Shown here in pieces: positions 56,403 to 64,000 of a stretch of 64,000 nt of DNA (within the stretch, counting starts at the first letter, position 1; each line of letters opens with the position of its first letter). The stretch lies in the NCBI GenBank assembly GCA_028283825.1, contig JAPWJW010000001.1, positions 310,001 through 374,000 of the forward strand, in the 5' to 3' direction. The notes under the pieces were generated by a model. It was not told the origin of the DNA. It saw only the letters and a program-made list of their open reading frames with translations, and searched no databases. The DNA is from Azospirillaceae bacterium (GTDB lineage Bacteria; Pseudomonadota; Alphaproteobacteria; Azospirillales; Azospirillaceae). Made by a program: the position numbers and the translations under genes.

Positions 56403-57215
56403 TCAGATGTCCAGGGCCGCCCCACCGCTCAGCGCCCTGTCGGCCCCGGGCGTGTAGCGCCCCCCTTCGCCGTGCAGCACCAGGCCGGGCAGCAGGCGGG
56501 CCGGGCTACGGGCCCCCAGGCGGGCCTGGATGATCACCCGCTTGGCCTCCGCCCCGGCGCGGGGCCAGAGCGGGAACAGCACCACCGCGCCAAACCGCCC
56601 GGCCAGGCGGGCCAGGATCTCATCCACCCGATCGGCGCGGTGGATCATGGTCAGCATGCCGCGCGGCGCCAGCAGGCGGGCGGCGGCGGCGACCCAGGTG
56701 GCGAGATCGGCCGTGCCCTCGCCATGCGACAGGGCCTTGGCCCCCCTGGGTGAGCGGGTATGCCGCCCACCGGGATAGAAAGGCGGATTGGTCATGACGT
56801 GGTCGAACCGGGCGGCCACCAGGTCGGGATCGGAACCCGGCGGCAGATGCGCCGGCGCCTGGGCAGCGTCACCCACGGTGATCGCCACCCGGTCGGCCAC
56901 GCCGTTCAGGTGGGCGTTGCGCCGGGCCAGGCCTGCCGCCGCCTCCTGGATTTCCAGCCCCGCGATCTGCACGCCGGGCAAGCGCGCCGCCAGGCAGAAG
57001 GTGGCGGCACCGGCGCCACAGCCCAGATCCAGCACCCGTTGGCCCTCGCGCGCCGGGGTGGCCGCCGCCAGCAGCACCGGATCGATGGCGGCGCGATACC
57101 CTGCGGCCGGTTGAAGCAGGCGTACGCGACCGCCCAGCAGCGCGTCCTCCGTCAGCTCGCCCCCCTCCGGCGGTGGATCGGGCAACGGGCTGGCGGAAAC
57201 GGGCAACGGCGTCAC
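56403..57215 (-). CDS. trmN6: tRNA1(Val) adenine-N6 methyltransferase (TrmN6-like)
   Basis: 270 residues, class I methyltransferase. SAM motif VLDLGCGAGAATFCLA, acidic motif GLEIQ and the N6-adenine motif NPPFYPGG. The N-terminal GGRVRLLQPAAGYRAAIDPVLLAA is typical of the YfiC/TrmN6 family, which methylates A37 of tRNA-Val. The ATG overlaps the DUF2007 stop codon (ATGA) at 57212-57215. The order polyprenyl synthase, DUF2007, this gene is common in alphaproteobacteria. Confidence 0.9.
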   Translation of the reverse strand: MTPLPVSASPLPDPPPEGGELTEDALLGGRVRLLQPAAGYRAAIDPVLLAAATPAREGQRVLDLGCGAGAATFCLAARLPGVQIAGLEIQEAAAGLARRNAHLNGVADRVAITVGDAAQAPAHLPPGSDPDLVAARFDHVMTNPPFYPGGRHTRSPRGAKALSHGEGTADLATWVAAAARLLAPRGMLTMIHRADRVDEILARLAGRFGAVVLFPLWPRAGAEAKRVIIQARLGARSPARLLPGLVLHGEGGRYTPGADRALSGGAALDI

Positions 57216-57457
57216 GGACCGGTTTCCAGGTGGGCGTCCCGCGGCACCTCAAGGTCGGCGCGGGCGGCGTCCAACAGGCCCTTCGCCTGCGCCACCACCG
57301 GGTCCGCCACCATCAGCCGGCGGGGAATGGCGGCGATGCTGCCTTCCATCGACGCGGTGAAATCATCCAGCAGCACGGACTCGATGCCGGCGTCGGCCAG
57401 CACCGACCGCGCCCAGGACAGTTCCACCAGATCGTTGCTGCGCAGGACAGGTTGCAT
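57212..57457 (-). CDS. DUF2007-domain protein
   Basis: 81 residues. MQPVLRSNDLVELSWARSVL, AGIESVLLDDF and RRLMVADPVVAQA fit the DUF2007 putative signal-transducing domain. Cytoplasmic. Divergent from the polyprenyl synthase and coupled to the methyltransferase downstream. Function unknown. Confidence 0.88.
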   Translation of the reverse strand: MQPVLRSNDLVELSWARSVLADAGIESVLLDDFTASMEGSIAAIPRRLMVADPVVAQAKGLLDAARADLEVPRDAHLETGP

Positions 57458-57683
57458 GCGGTGTTCCTTATAAGGCGGTTTTCCACCGGCTGGCCGGCAT
57501 GACAGCTGAACAATATGCCATCGGCGGCGGTTCCGGGGCAGTGGTGCGCGTCACGCACCGAACGCGGAGGCGGCATTGCGGTCTGTCGGCTTGACCACAG
57601 GGGTTGCGCCGGTATGCTCACTGCCCTATCCAGGGCCGTCAACAGGCATAGGCCGTTGGCCCCTACTGGCAGGAGTTCCTTTC

Positions 57684-58706
57684 GTGGCCGTCGTCACCCC
57701 CCTCGATACCAAGCGCCGCAAGGCCGGCACCGATGCCCTGGAAGCGCTGGTTGAGCTGGTGGCGACCGATCTGGCGGCGGTGAACGACATCATCGTCCGG
57801 CGCATGCATTCGGATGTGGAGATGATCCCCCAGCTGGCGGGCTACATCGTGGCCAGCGGCGGCAAGCGCCTGCGCCCGGTGCTGACCCTGGCCGCCGCCC
57901 GCCTGTGCGGCTACCCGGGCGACCGCCACCATGCGCTGGCGGCGTGCGTGGAGTTCATCCACACCGCCACCCTGCTGCACGACGACGTGGTGGATGAGAG
58001 CGACCTGCGCCGCGGCCAGCCTTCCGCCAACGCCGTCTTCGGCAACAAGGCGTCGGTGCTGGTGGGCGATTTCCTGTTCTCCCGTGCCTTCCAGGTGATG
58101 GTCGAGGATGGGTCGCTGGACGTGCTGCGCATCCTGTCCAACGCCTCCGCCGTCATTTCCGAAGGCGAAGTGCTGCAGCTGATCACCGCCAACGACACCA
58201 CCACCAGCGAGGAAGCCTATCTGGAGGTGATCCGCGCCAAGACGGCGGAACTGTTCGCCGCCGCCTGCCGCATCGGCGCGGTGGTGGCCGCCCGCCCCTC
58301 GGCGGAGGAAGAGGCGCTGCGCAGCTATGGCCTGAATTTAGGGATCGCCTTCCAGCTGGTGGACGATGTGCTGGATTATTCCGCCGTGCAGGCGCGCTTA
58401 GGGAAAACCATCGGCGACGATTTCCGCGAGGGCAAGATCACCCTGCCGGTCGTGCTGGCCTTCCGCCGCGGCGATGACGAGGAACGCACCTTCTGGCGCC
58501 GCACGCTGGAGGACATCGACCAGCGGGACGGCGACCTGGAACACGCGCTGGAACTGATGCAGCGCCATAATACCCTGCGCGACAGCGTGGAACGCGCCCG
58601 CCATTACGGCGCCGTCGCCCGCGACGCCCTGGGCCTATTCCCCGCCAGCCCCATCAAGCGCGCCCTGCTGGACGTCATCGACTTCGTGGTCGACCGGGAT
58701 TTTTGA
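57684..58706 (+). CDS. Polyprenyl (octa/decaprenyl) diphosphate synthase
   Basis: 340 residues from GTG 57684, chosen because AGGAG lies 8 nt upstream. Both aspartate-rich motifs are intact: DDVVD (100-104) and DDVLD near residue 230, with GGKRLRP for diphosphate binding. Synthesises the isoprenoid tail of ubiquinone by chain elongation with IPP; chain length cannot be fixed by eye. Terminator follows. Confidence 0.93.
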   Translation: MAVVTPLDTKRRKAGTDALEALVELVATDLAAVNDIIVRRMHSDVEMIPQLAGYIVASGGKRLRPVLTLAAARLCGYPGDRHHALAACVEFIHTATLLHDDVVDESDLRRGQPSANAVFGNKASVLVGDFLFSRAFQVMVEDGSLDVLRILSNASAVISEGEVLQLITANDTTTSEEAYLEVIRAKTAELFAAACRIGAVVAARPSAEEEALRSYGLNLGIAFQLVDDVLDYSAVQARLGKTIGDDFREGKITLPVVLAFRRGDDEERTFWRRTLEDIDQRDGDLEHALELMQRHNTLRDSVERARHYGAVARDALGLFPASPIKRALLDVIDFVVDRDF

Positions 58707-58732
58707 GGCGGCTTCACCCACGAAGCGGGAAG

Positions 58733-58761
58733 AAGGCGCGCCCTCGGCCGGCGCGCCTTTT
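58733..58761 (+). terminator. Rho-independent terminator of the polyprenyl synthase
   Basis: AAGGCGCGCC (58733-58742) and GGCGCGCCTT (58750-58759) form the stem, followed by TTTT and T-rich sequence. Confidence 0.85.
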
Positions 58762-58812
58762 CTTTTGAAGCCATCCCGGCGCTTGACGGGACTTGCACAT
58801 CACCCCACCTTA

Positions 58813-58833
58813 GAATGCATTCAATGCATGCAT
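58813..58833 (+). promoter_or_regulatory. Palindromic operator upstream of the toxin-antitoxin pair
   Basis: GAATGCATTC (58813-58822) is a perfect palindrome, followed directly by AATGCAT (58823-58829) overlapping TGCATGCA (58826-58833). These repeated TGCAT half-sites about 20 nt before the antitoxin gene fit autoregulatory binding by a ribbon-helix-helix dimer. Confidence 0.6.
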
Positions 58834-58853
58834 ACGGCGTGGGGAGATTCGCC

Positions 58854-59099
58854 ATGGCATCGGTTCTGACAATCCGGAAATTGCCGGAGGAGGTCCAGGA
58901 CGCCCTGCGCCTGCGCGCGGCGCACGCGGGCCGCAGCGTGGAAGCCGAGGCCCGGGAAATTCTGGCGGCGGCCTGTCTTCCCGCCTCATCCATCTCGAAC
59001 TGGGCGGAGGGCCTGTCGCTGCGGGCACAGGCCCGCACCCAGGGACAGGCACAGACGGATAGCGCCGATCTGATCCGCGAAGGCCGCGATGCGCGTTGA
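58854..59099 (+). CDS. FitA/VapB-type antitoxin
   Basis: 81 residues from ATG 58854 with GGGGAG upstream. Ribbon-helix-helix start (MASVLTIRKLPEEVQDALRL, then AAHAGRSVEAEAREIL) of the FitA/VapB family; the C-terminus would wrap the toxin. The DNA-binding part presumably recognises the palindromes upstream. Overlaps the toxin gene by 11 nt. Confidence 0.85.
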   Translation: MASVLTIRKLPEEVQDALRLRAAHAGRSVEAEAREILAAACLPASSISNWAEGLSLRAQARTQGQAQTDSADLIREGRDAR

Positions 59100-59541
59100 G
59101 CAGTTGGCCGTACGCCTGGTCGTCGATGCCAGCGTGGGGTTGAAGTGGGTGGTGGCCGAGAACGACAGCGGGAAGGCCATTCAGTTGCTGCGTACGGGCC
59201 GCCAACTGGTAACCAGCGCCCTCTTCTGGGCCGAAGCGGGCAACGCCCTCGCCATCAAGGCGAAACGAGGCGAATTGGAATCAGCCGCCGCCACGGACGC
59301 GTTGCAGGATCTCTCCGGCGCACCCCTGATAACCCAGCCCCTGGACGCTGACGCCGCGGTAGCCGCGCTGTCCCTGGCCAAGGAACTCAGCCATCCCATT
59401 TACGACTGCGTCTATCTGGCATTGGCCATGGCGGAGGGGGCGACGGTCATCACCGCCGACAAGCGCTTCCAAAACATCACGGCATCCAAGCCGTATCTGG
59501 CCAGGCACGTGGTTCTGCTGAGCGACCTGGACTTCGCCTGA
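59089..59541 (+). CDS. VapC-type PIN-domain toxin
   Basis: 150 residues with the PIN-domain acid residues D13 (LVVDASVGLKW), E49 (WAEAGNAL), D106 (IYDCVYLALA) and D124 (ITADKRF). VapC toxins are Mg-dependent RNases that cleave tRNA or rRNA; the target is unknown here. The gene overlaps the antitoxin gene, giving coupled translation, and is closed by a terminator. Confidence 0.9.
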   Translation: MRVEQLAVRLVVDASVGLKWVVAENDSGKAIQLLRTGRQLVTSALFWAEAGNALAIKAKRGELESAAATDALQDLSGAPLITQPLDADAAVAALSLAKELSHPIYDCVYLALAMAEGATVITADKRFQNITASKPYLARHVVLLSDLDFA

Positions 59542-59556
59542 GCCCGGAAAGCGAAA

Positions 59557-59586
59557 CGGCCGGCTTCTGGTGAAGCCGGCCGCTTT
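59557..59586. terminator. Terminator between vapC and the tRNA gene
   Basis: CGGCCGGCTTC (59557-59567) pairs with GAAGCCGGCCG (59572-59582) around TGGT, followed by CTTTT. It can serve the toxin operon and, in reverse, the tRNA transcript. Confidence 0.85.
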
Positions 59587-59599
59587 TGCGTCCCTGAGA

Positions 59600-59676
59600 T
59601 GGTCGGAGAGAGAGGATTCGAACCTCCGGCCCCTGCCTCCCGAAAGCAGTGCTCTACCAGGCTGAGCTACTCTCCG
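59600..59676 (-). tRNA. tRNA-Pro (anticodon CGG)
   Basis: The minus strand folds as a cloverleaf: acceptor CGGAGAG/CTCTCCG (C1-G72, typical of tRNA-Pro), D arm GCTC...GAGC, anticodon stem CTGCT/GGCAG with loop TTCGGGA (anticodon CGG), T arm with TTCGAAT, discriminator A and an encoded CCA end. Read from a consensus-like promoter just upstream. Confidence 0.93.
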
Positions 59677-59692
59677 TCTCGGGGTGGGCGGG

Positions 59693-59721
59693 TATATATC
59701 GGCATCCGGCGCGGGCTGCAA
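59693..59721 (-). promoter_or_regulatory. Promoter of tRNA-Pro
   Basis: Minus strand TTGCAG (59716-59721) and TATATA (59693-59698) separated by exactly 17 nt, a strong sigma-70 match; transcription would start about 10 nt before the mature tRNA. Confidence 0.75.
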
Positions 59722-59962
59722 GCCTTCTCTTTCATCCAATGACAGATCGAAGCCGCATAGGTAACCCGCACGCCATGGAGGGGCGCTTGGCCTGGGGTGT
59801 TGCCCATCCGCCACAGGTCCCGGAGAGTCTGCGGCTGCCCCATGATGTGCCGACTCTCGCCATGGTTCCGCCACGGTTGGCCCCGAGTTTCGTAATCAAG
59901 ACACAAGCACATCAGCCCTTCGGCTTAAGACCGGGGCGTCGAACATCAGAGGAGACGGAATC

Positions 59963-60262
59963 ATGCCGACCACCCGCACCCTGCTCACCGGCCTGTTCCT
60001 GGGTCTGCCCTTCGTGGTCGCCCCCGCCATCCTGTTCGCCGCCCCCCGCCCCGACGTGCAGGTCGTGGCGCAGACCCAGGCCACGGCGGTCACCCCCACC
60101 GCCACGCTGGCCGCCTCGCCCTCGGGCAAGCTAAAGGTCATCCCGGCCAGCGGTACGATGAAGGCGGGCACGCTCGCCCCCTGCGCCGTCGAGGGTACCC
60201 CCAACAAGGCTCGGGGGACCCACGGCTATCACACGCCGCACCGGCTGGTGGTGCTGAACTGA
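59963..60262 (+). CDS. Small secreted hypothetical protein, 99 aa
   Basis: Not recognised. Signal peptide (LLTGLFLGLPFVVAPAILFA, cleavage after FAA) followed by a Thr/Ala-rich stretch and a short C-terminal part with one cysteine and several His. ATG 59963 with GAGGAG upstream. Probably periplasmic. Confidence 0.65.
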   Translation: MPTTRTLLTGLFLGLPFVVAPAILFAAPRPDVQVVAQTQATAVTPTATLAASPSGKLKVIPASGTMKAGTLAPCAVEGTPNKARGTHGYHTPHRLVVLN

Positions 60263-60369
60263 GGTTCCTGAATATCCGAGGGGCCGGCGACAAACGACCG
60301 GTGCCCGGAGCGAAGTTGTGGAGAGGTTGAAGCAGGAAGGGCCGGTGGACAGTTCCGCCGGCCCTTTGG

Positions 60370-61578
60370 TTATCCCCGCCAGGCGCATAGGCGGCGGGCA
60401 GCCTCCACCATTTCCGATTCGGCGCCGGCGAAGCTGATGCGCACGGTGTGATGGCCGCGCACAGGGTCGAAATCCACCCCCGGCGTCAGCGCCACGCCCG
60501 TCTCGTTCAACAGGCGGGTGCAGAAGGCCTGGGCATCGTCCGTGCGGTCGGAAATGTCGGCATAGAGGAAAAAGGCGCCGTCGGCGGGCGCCAGGCGGCC
60601 GAAACCGGCGCCGGGCAGCAGTTCCAGCAGGATGTCGCGGTTGCGGCGATAGCGGGCGACATGGCCTTCCAGTTCCTCCACGCAATCGAAGGCGGCCACG
60701 GCGGCGTGCTGCGACAAAGTGGGCGGGGAGATGTAGAGGTTCTGCGCCAGGCGTTCCACCGGCCGCACCAGCCGTTCCGGCACGATGGCCCAGCCCAGGC
60801 GCCAGCCGGTCATGGAGAAATACTTGGAGAAGCTGTTGACGGTGATGGCCCCCTCGCCGTCCTCCACCGCCAGCGCCGTGGCCGCCGCCACCGTACCGTA
60901 TTCGATGCCATGGTAGATTTCGTCGGAGATCAGCCAGACACCGTGGCGCCGGCACCAGGCGCCCAGACCGGCCATGGCCACCGGATCCAGCATGGTGCCG
61001 GTGGGGTTGGAGGGGCTGGCCACGATCAGGCCCTTGAGGGGCCCCTGGGCCAGCAGTCCGTCCAGCAGGGCCGGCGTGGGCTGGAAGCGGGTGTCATGCC
61101 CGACGGGCAGTTCCACCGGCACCAGGCCCGCCGTCTTCAATATATTACGATAGGCTGGGTATCCCGGCGCCGCCAGGGCCACGCGGTCGCCCGCGTCGAA
61201 GGCCGCCAGGAAGGCCAAAAGGAAGGCGCCGGAGGAACCGGTGGTGACCACCACCCGTTGTGGGTCGATCACCACCCCATGGCGGTCCCGGTACCAACGT
61301 GCTATGCCCTCTCTCAAGGCTGGCAGGCCCAAGGCATCGGTGTAGGCTAGGCGATCGGCGGTCAGGGCGTGGGTGGCCGCCGCGATCACCCCCATCGGTG
61401 CCGGGGTGGACGGCTGGCCTATTTCCAGGTGCAGGACGTCGCCACCGGCGGCCTGCCGGGCATTGGCGGCCCGCAACACCTCCATCACCATGAAGGGAGA
61501 AATGGTGCTGGTGCGTATAGCGACAGCCGGCCTTGATGCCGCGCGTGGAAATTCGTCCTTGGAGTAGGTAGGGGTCAT
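60370..61578 (-). CDS. Class I/II PLP-dependent aminotransferase
   Basis: 402 residues from ATG 61578. PLP-lysine K252 (SFSKYFSMTGWRLG), with N191 (SPSNPTG), D219 and Y222 (SDEIYHG) and a C-terminal arginine (HTVRISFAG). Fold type I, aspartate-aminotransferase superfamily; N-terminal EIGQPSTPAP marks the subgroup. Amino donor and acceptor not assignable. The start overlaps the 5' region of the divergent peptidase gene. Confidence 0.9.
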   Translation of the reverse strand: MTPTYSKDEFPRAASRPAVAIRTSTISPFMVMEVLRAANARQAAGGDVLHLEIGQPSTPAPMGVIAAATHALTADRLAYTDALGLPALREGIARWYRDRHGVVIDPQRVVVTTGSSGAFLLAFLAAFDAGDRVALAAPGYPAYRNILKTAGLVPVELPVGHDTRFQPTPALLDGLLAQGPLKGLIVASPSNPTGTMLDPVAMAGLGAWCRRHGVWLISDEIYHGIEYGTVAAATALAVEDGEGAITVNSFSKYFSMTGWRLGWAIVPERLVRPVERLAQNLYISPPTLSQHAAVAAFDCVEELEGHVARYRRNRDILLELLPGAGFGRLAPADGAFFLYADISDRTDDAQAFCTRLLNETGVALTPGVDFDPVRGHHTVRISFAGAESEMVEAARRLCAWRG

Positions 61579-61630
61579 GCCTTGCTGCTCGCCTGATCGG
61601 GTATCAACGGCACCGCCGATGGAATTGACT

Positions 61631-63271
61631 ATGTTCTTGCGCCCGCGCCGCCTTGCCCGCCTGATCCTGGCCAGCACATTGTCCCTGGTGCTGGCGATGG
61701 AGTCGGCCGTGGCGCAGGATCGCGGCATCAGCTTCGTGCGCGACGCGGAAATCGAACACACGCTGCGCGTCTTCGCCAGCCCCATCTTCCGCGCGGCCGG
61801 CTTGGTGCCCGACGCGGTCACCCTGGTGCTGGTCAACGACGACGAACTGAACGCCTTCGTGGCGGGCGGCCAGAACATGTTCGTCAACACCGGCCTGATC
61901 ATGACGGCCGACACGCCGGAGCAGCTGATCGGCGTCCTGGCCCACGAAACCGGCCATATGGCGGGCGGCCACATGGTGCGGTCGCGCGACGCCATGGAGA
62001 ACGCGATCATCCTGTCCACCCTGGCCACGCTGCTGAGCGTGGCGGCCGCCATCGGCGGCACGCGCCGGGGCGATGGCGGCGGGGCGGCCATGGGCGGCAT
62101 CGCCGGCGCGCAGGAACTGGGCGCCCGGTCCTTCTATGCCTTCAGCCGCGCACAGGAGGCCTCCGCCGACGAGGCCGGCATGTCCTACATGGAGGCCAAC
62201 GGCTATTCCTCGCGCGGCATGCTGGAGATCATGGAAAAGCTGCATCAGATGGATGCCGGCCTGCCGCAGACCAAGCAGGTGGAGTTCCTGATGAGCCACC
62301 CGCTGACCAAGAACCGCATCGAATACATCGAGAATTTCGTCGATCACGTCTCAAAATTCTCCAACGCCCGCATGCCCTCGGCCTTTTACGACATGCACCA
62401 GCGCATGCGGGCCAAGCTCTTCGGTTTCATCCACCCCGACCAGGCGCTGCGCCGGTATCCGGAAAGCGACACCAGCGTGCCGGCCCGCTACGCCCGCTCC
62501 ATCGCCTATTACCAGGTGGGGGACATCAACAAGGGCCTGAAGCTCGTCGACGGCCTGATCGACCAGGAACCCAAGAACCCTTATTTCTATGAGCTTAAGG
62601 GCCAGATCCTGTTTGAGAACGGCCGCGCCAAAGAGGCGGTGGAGCCCTATCGCAACGCCGTGAAGTACGCGCCGGACAGCGCCCAGCTGCGCATGGCCCT
62701 GGGCCACGCCCTGCTGGAGGCCGGCGACGACAAGCTGGTGCATGAGGCGATCGACGTGCTGCGCGCCTCCGCCCGCGACGAGCCGCTGGTGGAACTGACC
62801 TGGCTGCTGCTGGCCTCCGCCTATGCCCGCGCCGACATGGCGCCGCAGCTGGCCTACGCCCGCGCGGAAGAGGCGCTGGCCCGCGGCGACATCCGCGCCG
62901 CCCGCTATCACGCCGACCGGGCGGAACAGATGCTGCCGGCCGGTTCCCCCGATTGGGTGCGGGCGCAGGATATCCGCGTGCTGGTGGAAAGCCGCCTGCC
63001 CACCAATATGCGCCCGCAGCTGGCCCCCAGCGGCCTGGCCGCCGGCGGCCAGACCCCGTCCGACACGCCCATCATCTCCACCGGCCGCATGCCGGACGAC
63101 CTGCTGTACAGCGGCGGCGTTTCCGCCAGCGGTCCCAGCTTCCCGTCCGTCGCCACCATGCCCGGCGGCACGCTCGACGGCATGGGGGCCGGCGGTGCGG
63201 GGATGGGCGCACCCACCATGGGCGGCGCACCCGGCGGCATGGGGGGCGGTGGCCGTCCCGGCGGACGATAA
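61631..63271 (+). CDS. Periplasmic M48 metallopeptidase with TPR repeats (BepA-like)
   Basis: About 546 residues. Signal peptide (LILASTLSLVLAMESAVAQ), zinc motif HETGH (105-109), third ligand E176 in QEASADEAG, and a C-terminal TPR region (YFYELKGQILFENGRAKEAV, ARYHADRAEQML) followed by a Gly/Met-rich tail. BepA-type proteins assist outer-membrane protein assembly and degrade misfolded ones. ATG 61631 is preferred as it places the signal peptide at the N-terminus; earlier in-frame ATGs at 61577 and 61619 exist. Confidence 0.92.
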   Translation: MFLRPRRLARLILASTLSLVLAMESAVAQDRGISFVRDAEIEHTLRVFASPIFRAAGLVPDAVTLVLVNDDELNAFVAGGQNMFVNTGLIMTADTPEQLIGVLAHETGHMAGGHMVRSRDAMENAIILSTLATLLSVAAAIGGTRRGDGGGAAMGGIAGAQELGARSFYAFSRAQEASADEAGMSYMEANGYSSRGMLEIMEKLHQMDAGLPQTKQVEFLMSHPLTKNRIEYIENFVDHVSKFSNARMPSAFYDMHQRMRAKLFGFIHPDQALRRYPESDTSVPARYARSIAYYQVGDINKGLKLVDGLIDQEPKNPYFYELKGQILFENGRAKEAVEPYRNAVKYAPDSAQLRMALGHALLEAGDDKLVHEAIDVLRASARDEPLVELTWLLLASAYARADMAPQLAYARAEEALARGDIRAARYHADRAEQMLPAGSPDWVRAQDIRVLVESRLPTNMRPQLAPSGLAAGGQTPSDTPIISTGRMPDDLLYSGGVSASGPSFPSVATMPGGTLDGMGAGGAGMGAPTMGGAPGGMGGGGRPGGR

Positions 63272-63297
63272 CGTCCCCTCCTCACGCGAATACAAAA

Positions 63298-63327
63298 ACG
63301 GCCGGATGTCCCCATCCGGCCGTCTGT
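63298..63327. terminator. Bidirectional terminator between the M48 gene and the chemotaxis receptor
   Basis: ACGGCCGGATG (63298-63308) and CATCCGGCCGT (63313-63323) form the stem, with A-rich sequence before and CTGTTTTT after. The two genes converge here. Confidence 0.85.
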
Positions 63328-63353
63328 TTTTCAGGCGATGTGGGTGCCGGTTC

Positions 63354-64000
63354 TCAGCCCGCCCGCACCGTGCGCAGGAAGCCCGAGGCCTCGCGGTCCA
63401 GCACGGCGGACTGGCTGGACAGCCGTTCCGCCAGGCCGGTGACGCCCTGGGCGGCGTCACCCACGGCACGCGACGCGCCGGTCAGGTCGCCCAGGCTGCC
63501 CGCCACCTCACCAATGCCCTGTGCCGCCTGCTGGACGTTGCGGGCGATCTCCTGCGTGGCGGCACTCTGTTCCTCCACCGCCGAAGCGATGGTGACCGTC
63601 AGTTCGTTCACATCGGCGATGGTGGTGCCGATGCGGCGGATAGCCGTCACCGTCTGGCTGCTGCGGCTCTGGATGGTGGTGATCTGGGCCGCGATCTCCT
63701 CCGTCGCCTTGGCGGTCTGGTTGGCCAGGCCCTTGACCTCGTTGGCCACCACGGCGAAACCCTTGCCGGCATCGCCCGCCCGCGCCGCCTCGATGGTGGC
63801 GTTCAGGGCCAGCAGGTTGGTCTGCGCCGCGATGGTCTGGATCAGGGTCAGCACCTCCCCGATGCGGCGGGCATCGCCATCCAGCCCCTCCACCACCTCA
63901 TCCGTCTCGCGCACCACGGTCAGCGCTTCACCCGCGATCTTGGCGGACCGGACGACCTGGCTGCTGATCTCGCTGATGGAGGCTGACAGTTCCTCACTGG
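63354..64000 (-). CDS. Methyl-accepting chemotaxis protein, C-terminal part
   Basis: The C-terminal 215 residues of an MCP; the N-terminus lies outside the window. The cytoplasmic signalling hairpin is clear: [23 protein letters not shown] followed by [15 protein letters not shown], flanked by coiled-coil methylation helices ([30 protein letters not shown]). It signals through CheA/CheW to the flagellar motor. Ligand domain not visible. Confidence 0.95.
   Translation of the reverse strand, partial: SEELSASISEISSQVVRSAKIAGEALTVVRETDEVVEGLDGDARRIGEVLTLIQTIAAQTNLLALNATIEAARAGDAGKGFAVVANEVKGLANQTAKATEEIAAQITTIQSRSSQTVTAIRRIGTTIADVNELTVTIASAVEEQSAATQEIARNVQQAAQGIGEVAGSLGDLTGASRAVGDAAQGVTGLAERLSSQSAVLDREASGFLRTVRAG

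Overview
The window looks like chromosomal DNA from a GC-rich, motile, Gram-negative alphaproteobacterium. Rhodospirillales, in the Azospirillum/Nitrospirillum area, is the best guess. The grounds are gene content and order (polyprenyl synthase divergent from a DUF2007 gene and trmN6, fliG, a chaperone-usher pilus, an MCP, a sigma-54 activator, high-GC codon use); no marker gene fixes the genus. Two AT-rich patches (about 1.1-2.3 kb and 24.5-25.4 kb) stand out as likely acquired DNA.

Layout. 1-5 kb: a frameshifted GGDEF gene cut by the window edge, an AT-rich orphan membrane protein flanked by two palindromes, and an aliphatic sulfonate/nitrate/taurine-type ABC transporter operon. 5.5-9.8 kb: small hypothetical genes, a 1-Cys peroxiredoxin, and a two-gene operon encoding an alpha/beta-hydrolase::MDR fusion and an SDR behind a structured leader. 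9.8-24.4 kb: one long minus-strand operon holding a small membrane ORF, a MacA/HlyD-type adaptor, a MacB/LolD-type ATPase, one internally deleted and four full-length FtsX/MacB-type permeases in tandem, and possibly a terminal threonine dehydratase. A near-consensus sigma-54 promoter and two tandem upstream dyads precede it; this is the most striking system here. 24.5-26.2 kb: a gene with a JAB/JAMM-like C-terminus and the layout of a polymorphic toxin, followed by a small AT-rich secreted protein that could be its immunity partner.

26.4-33.3 kb: two coupled 2OG-Fe(II) oxygenases, a hybrid histidine kinase, a coiled-coil protein, a lipoprotein, fliG and a FrnE-like DsbA protein. 33.4-40.3 kb: a very large type V autotransporter whose modular passenger carries two compensating frameshifts at module joints. 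41.6-46.8 kb: a chaperone-usher operon with spore-coat-U-type subunits, followed by a secreted cyclophilin. 48.0-55.8 kb: a sigma-54 activator with a degenerate receiver, small motility-related proteins, and TPR, glycosyltransferase and methyltransferase genes that look like a surface or flagellin glycosylation cluster, ending in rfbC.

56.4-64 kb: trmN6, a DUF2007 gene, polyprenyl diphosphate synthase, a VapBC-type toxin-antitoxin pair, tRNA-Pro(CGG) with a clear promoter, a small secreted protein, a class I/II aminotransferase divergent from a BepA-like M48 peptidase, and the C-terminal half of a chemotaxis receptor.

No CRISPR array, rRNA, insertion sequence or replication origin was seen. 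Functions are assigned from motifs read by eye; no database search was run.
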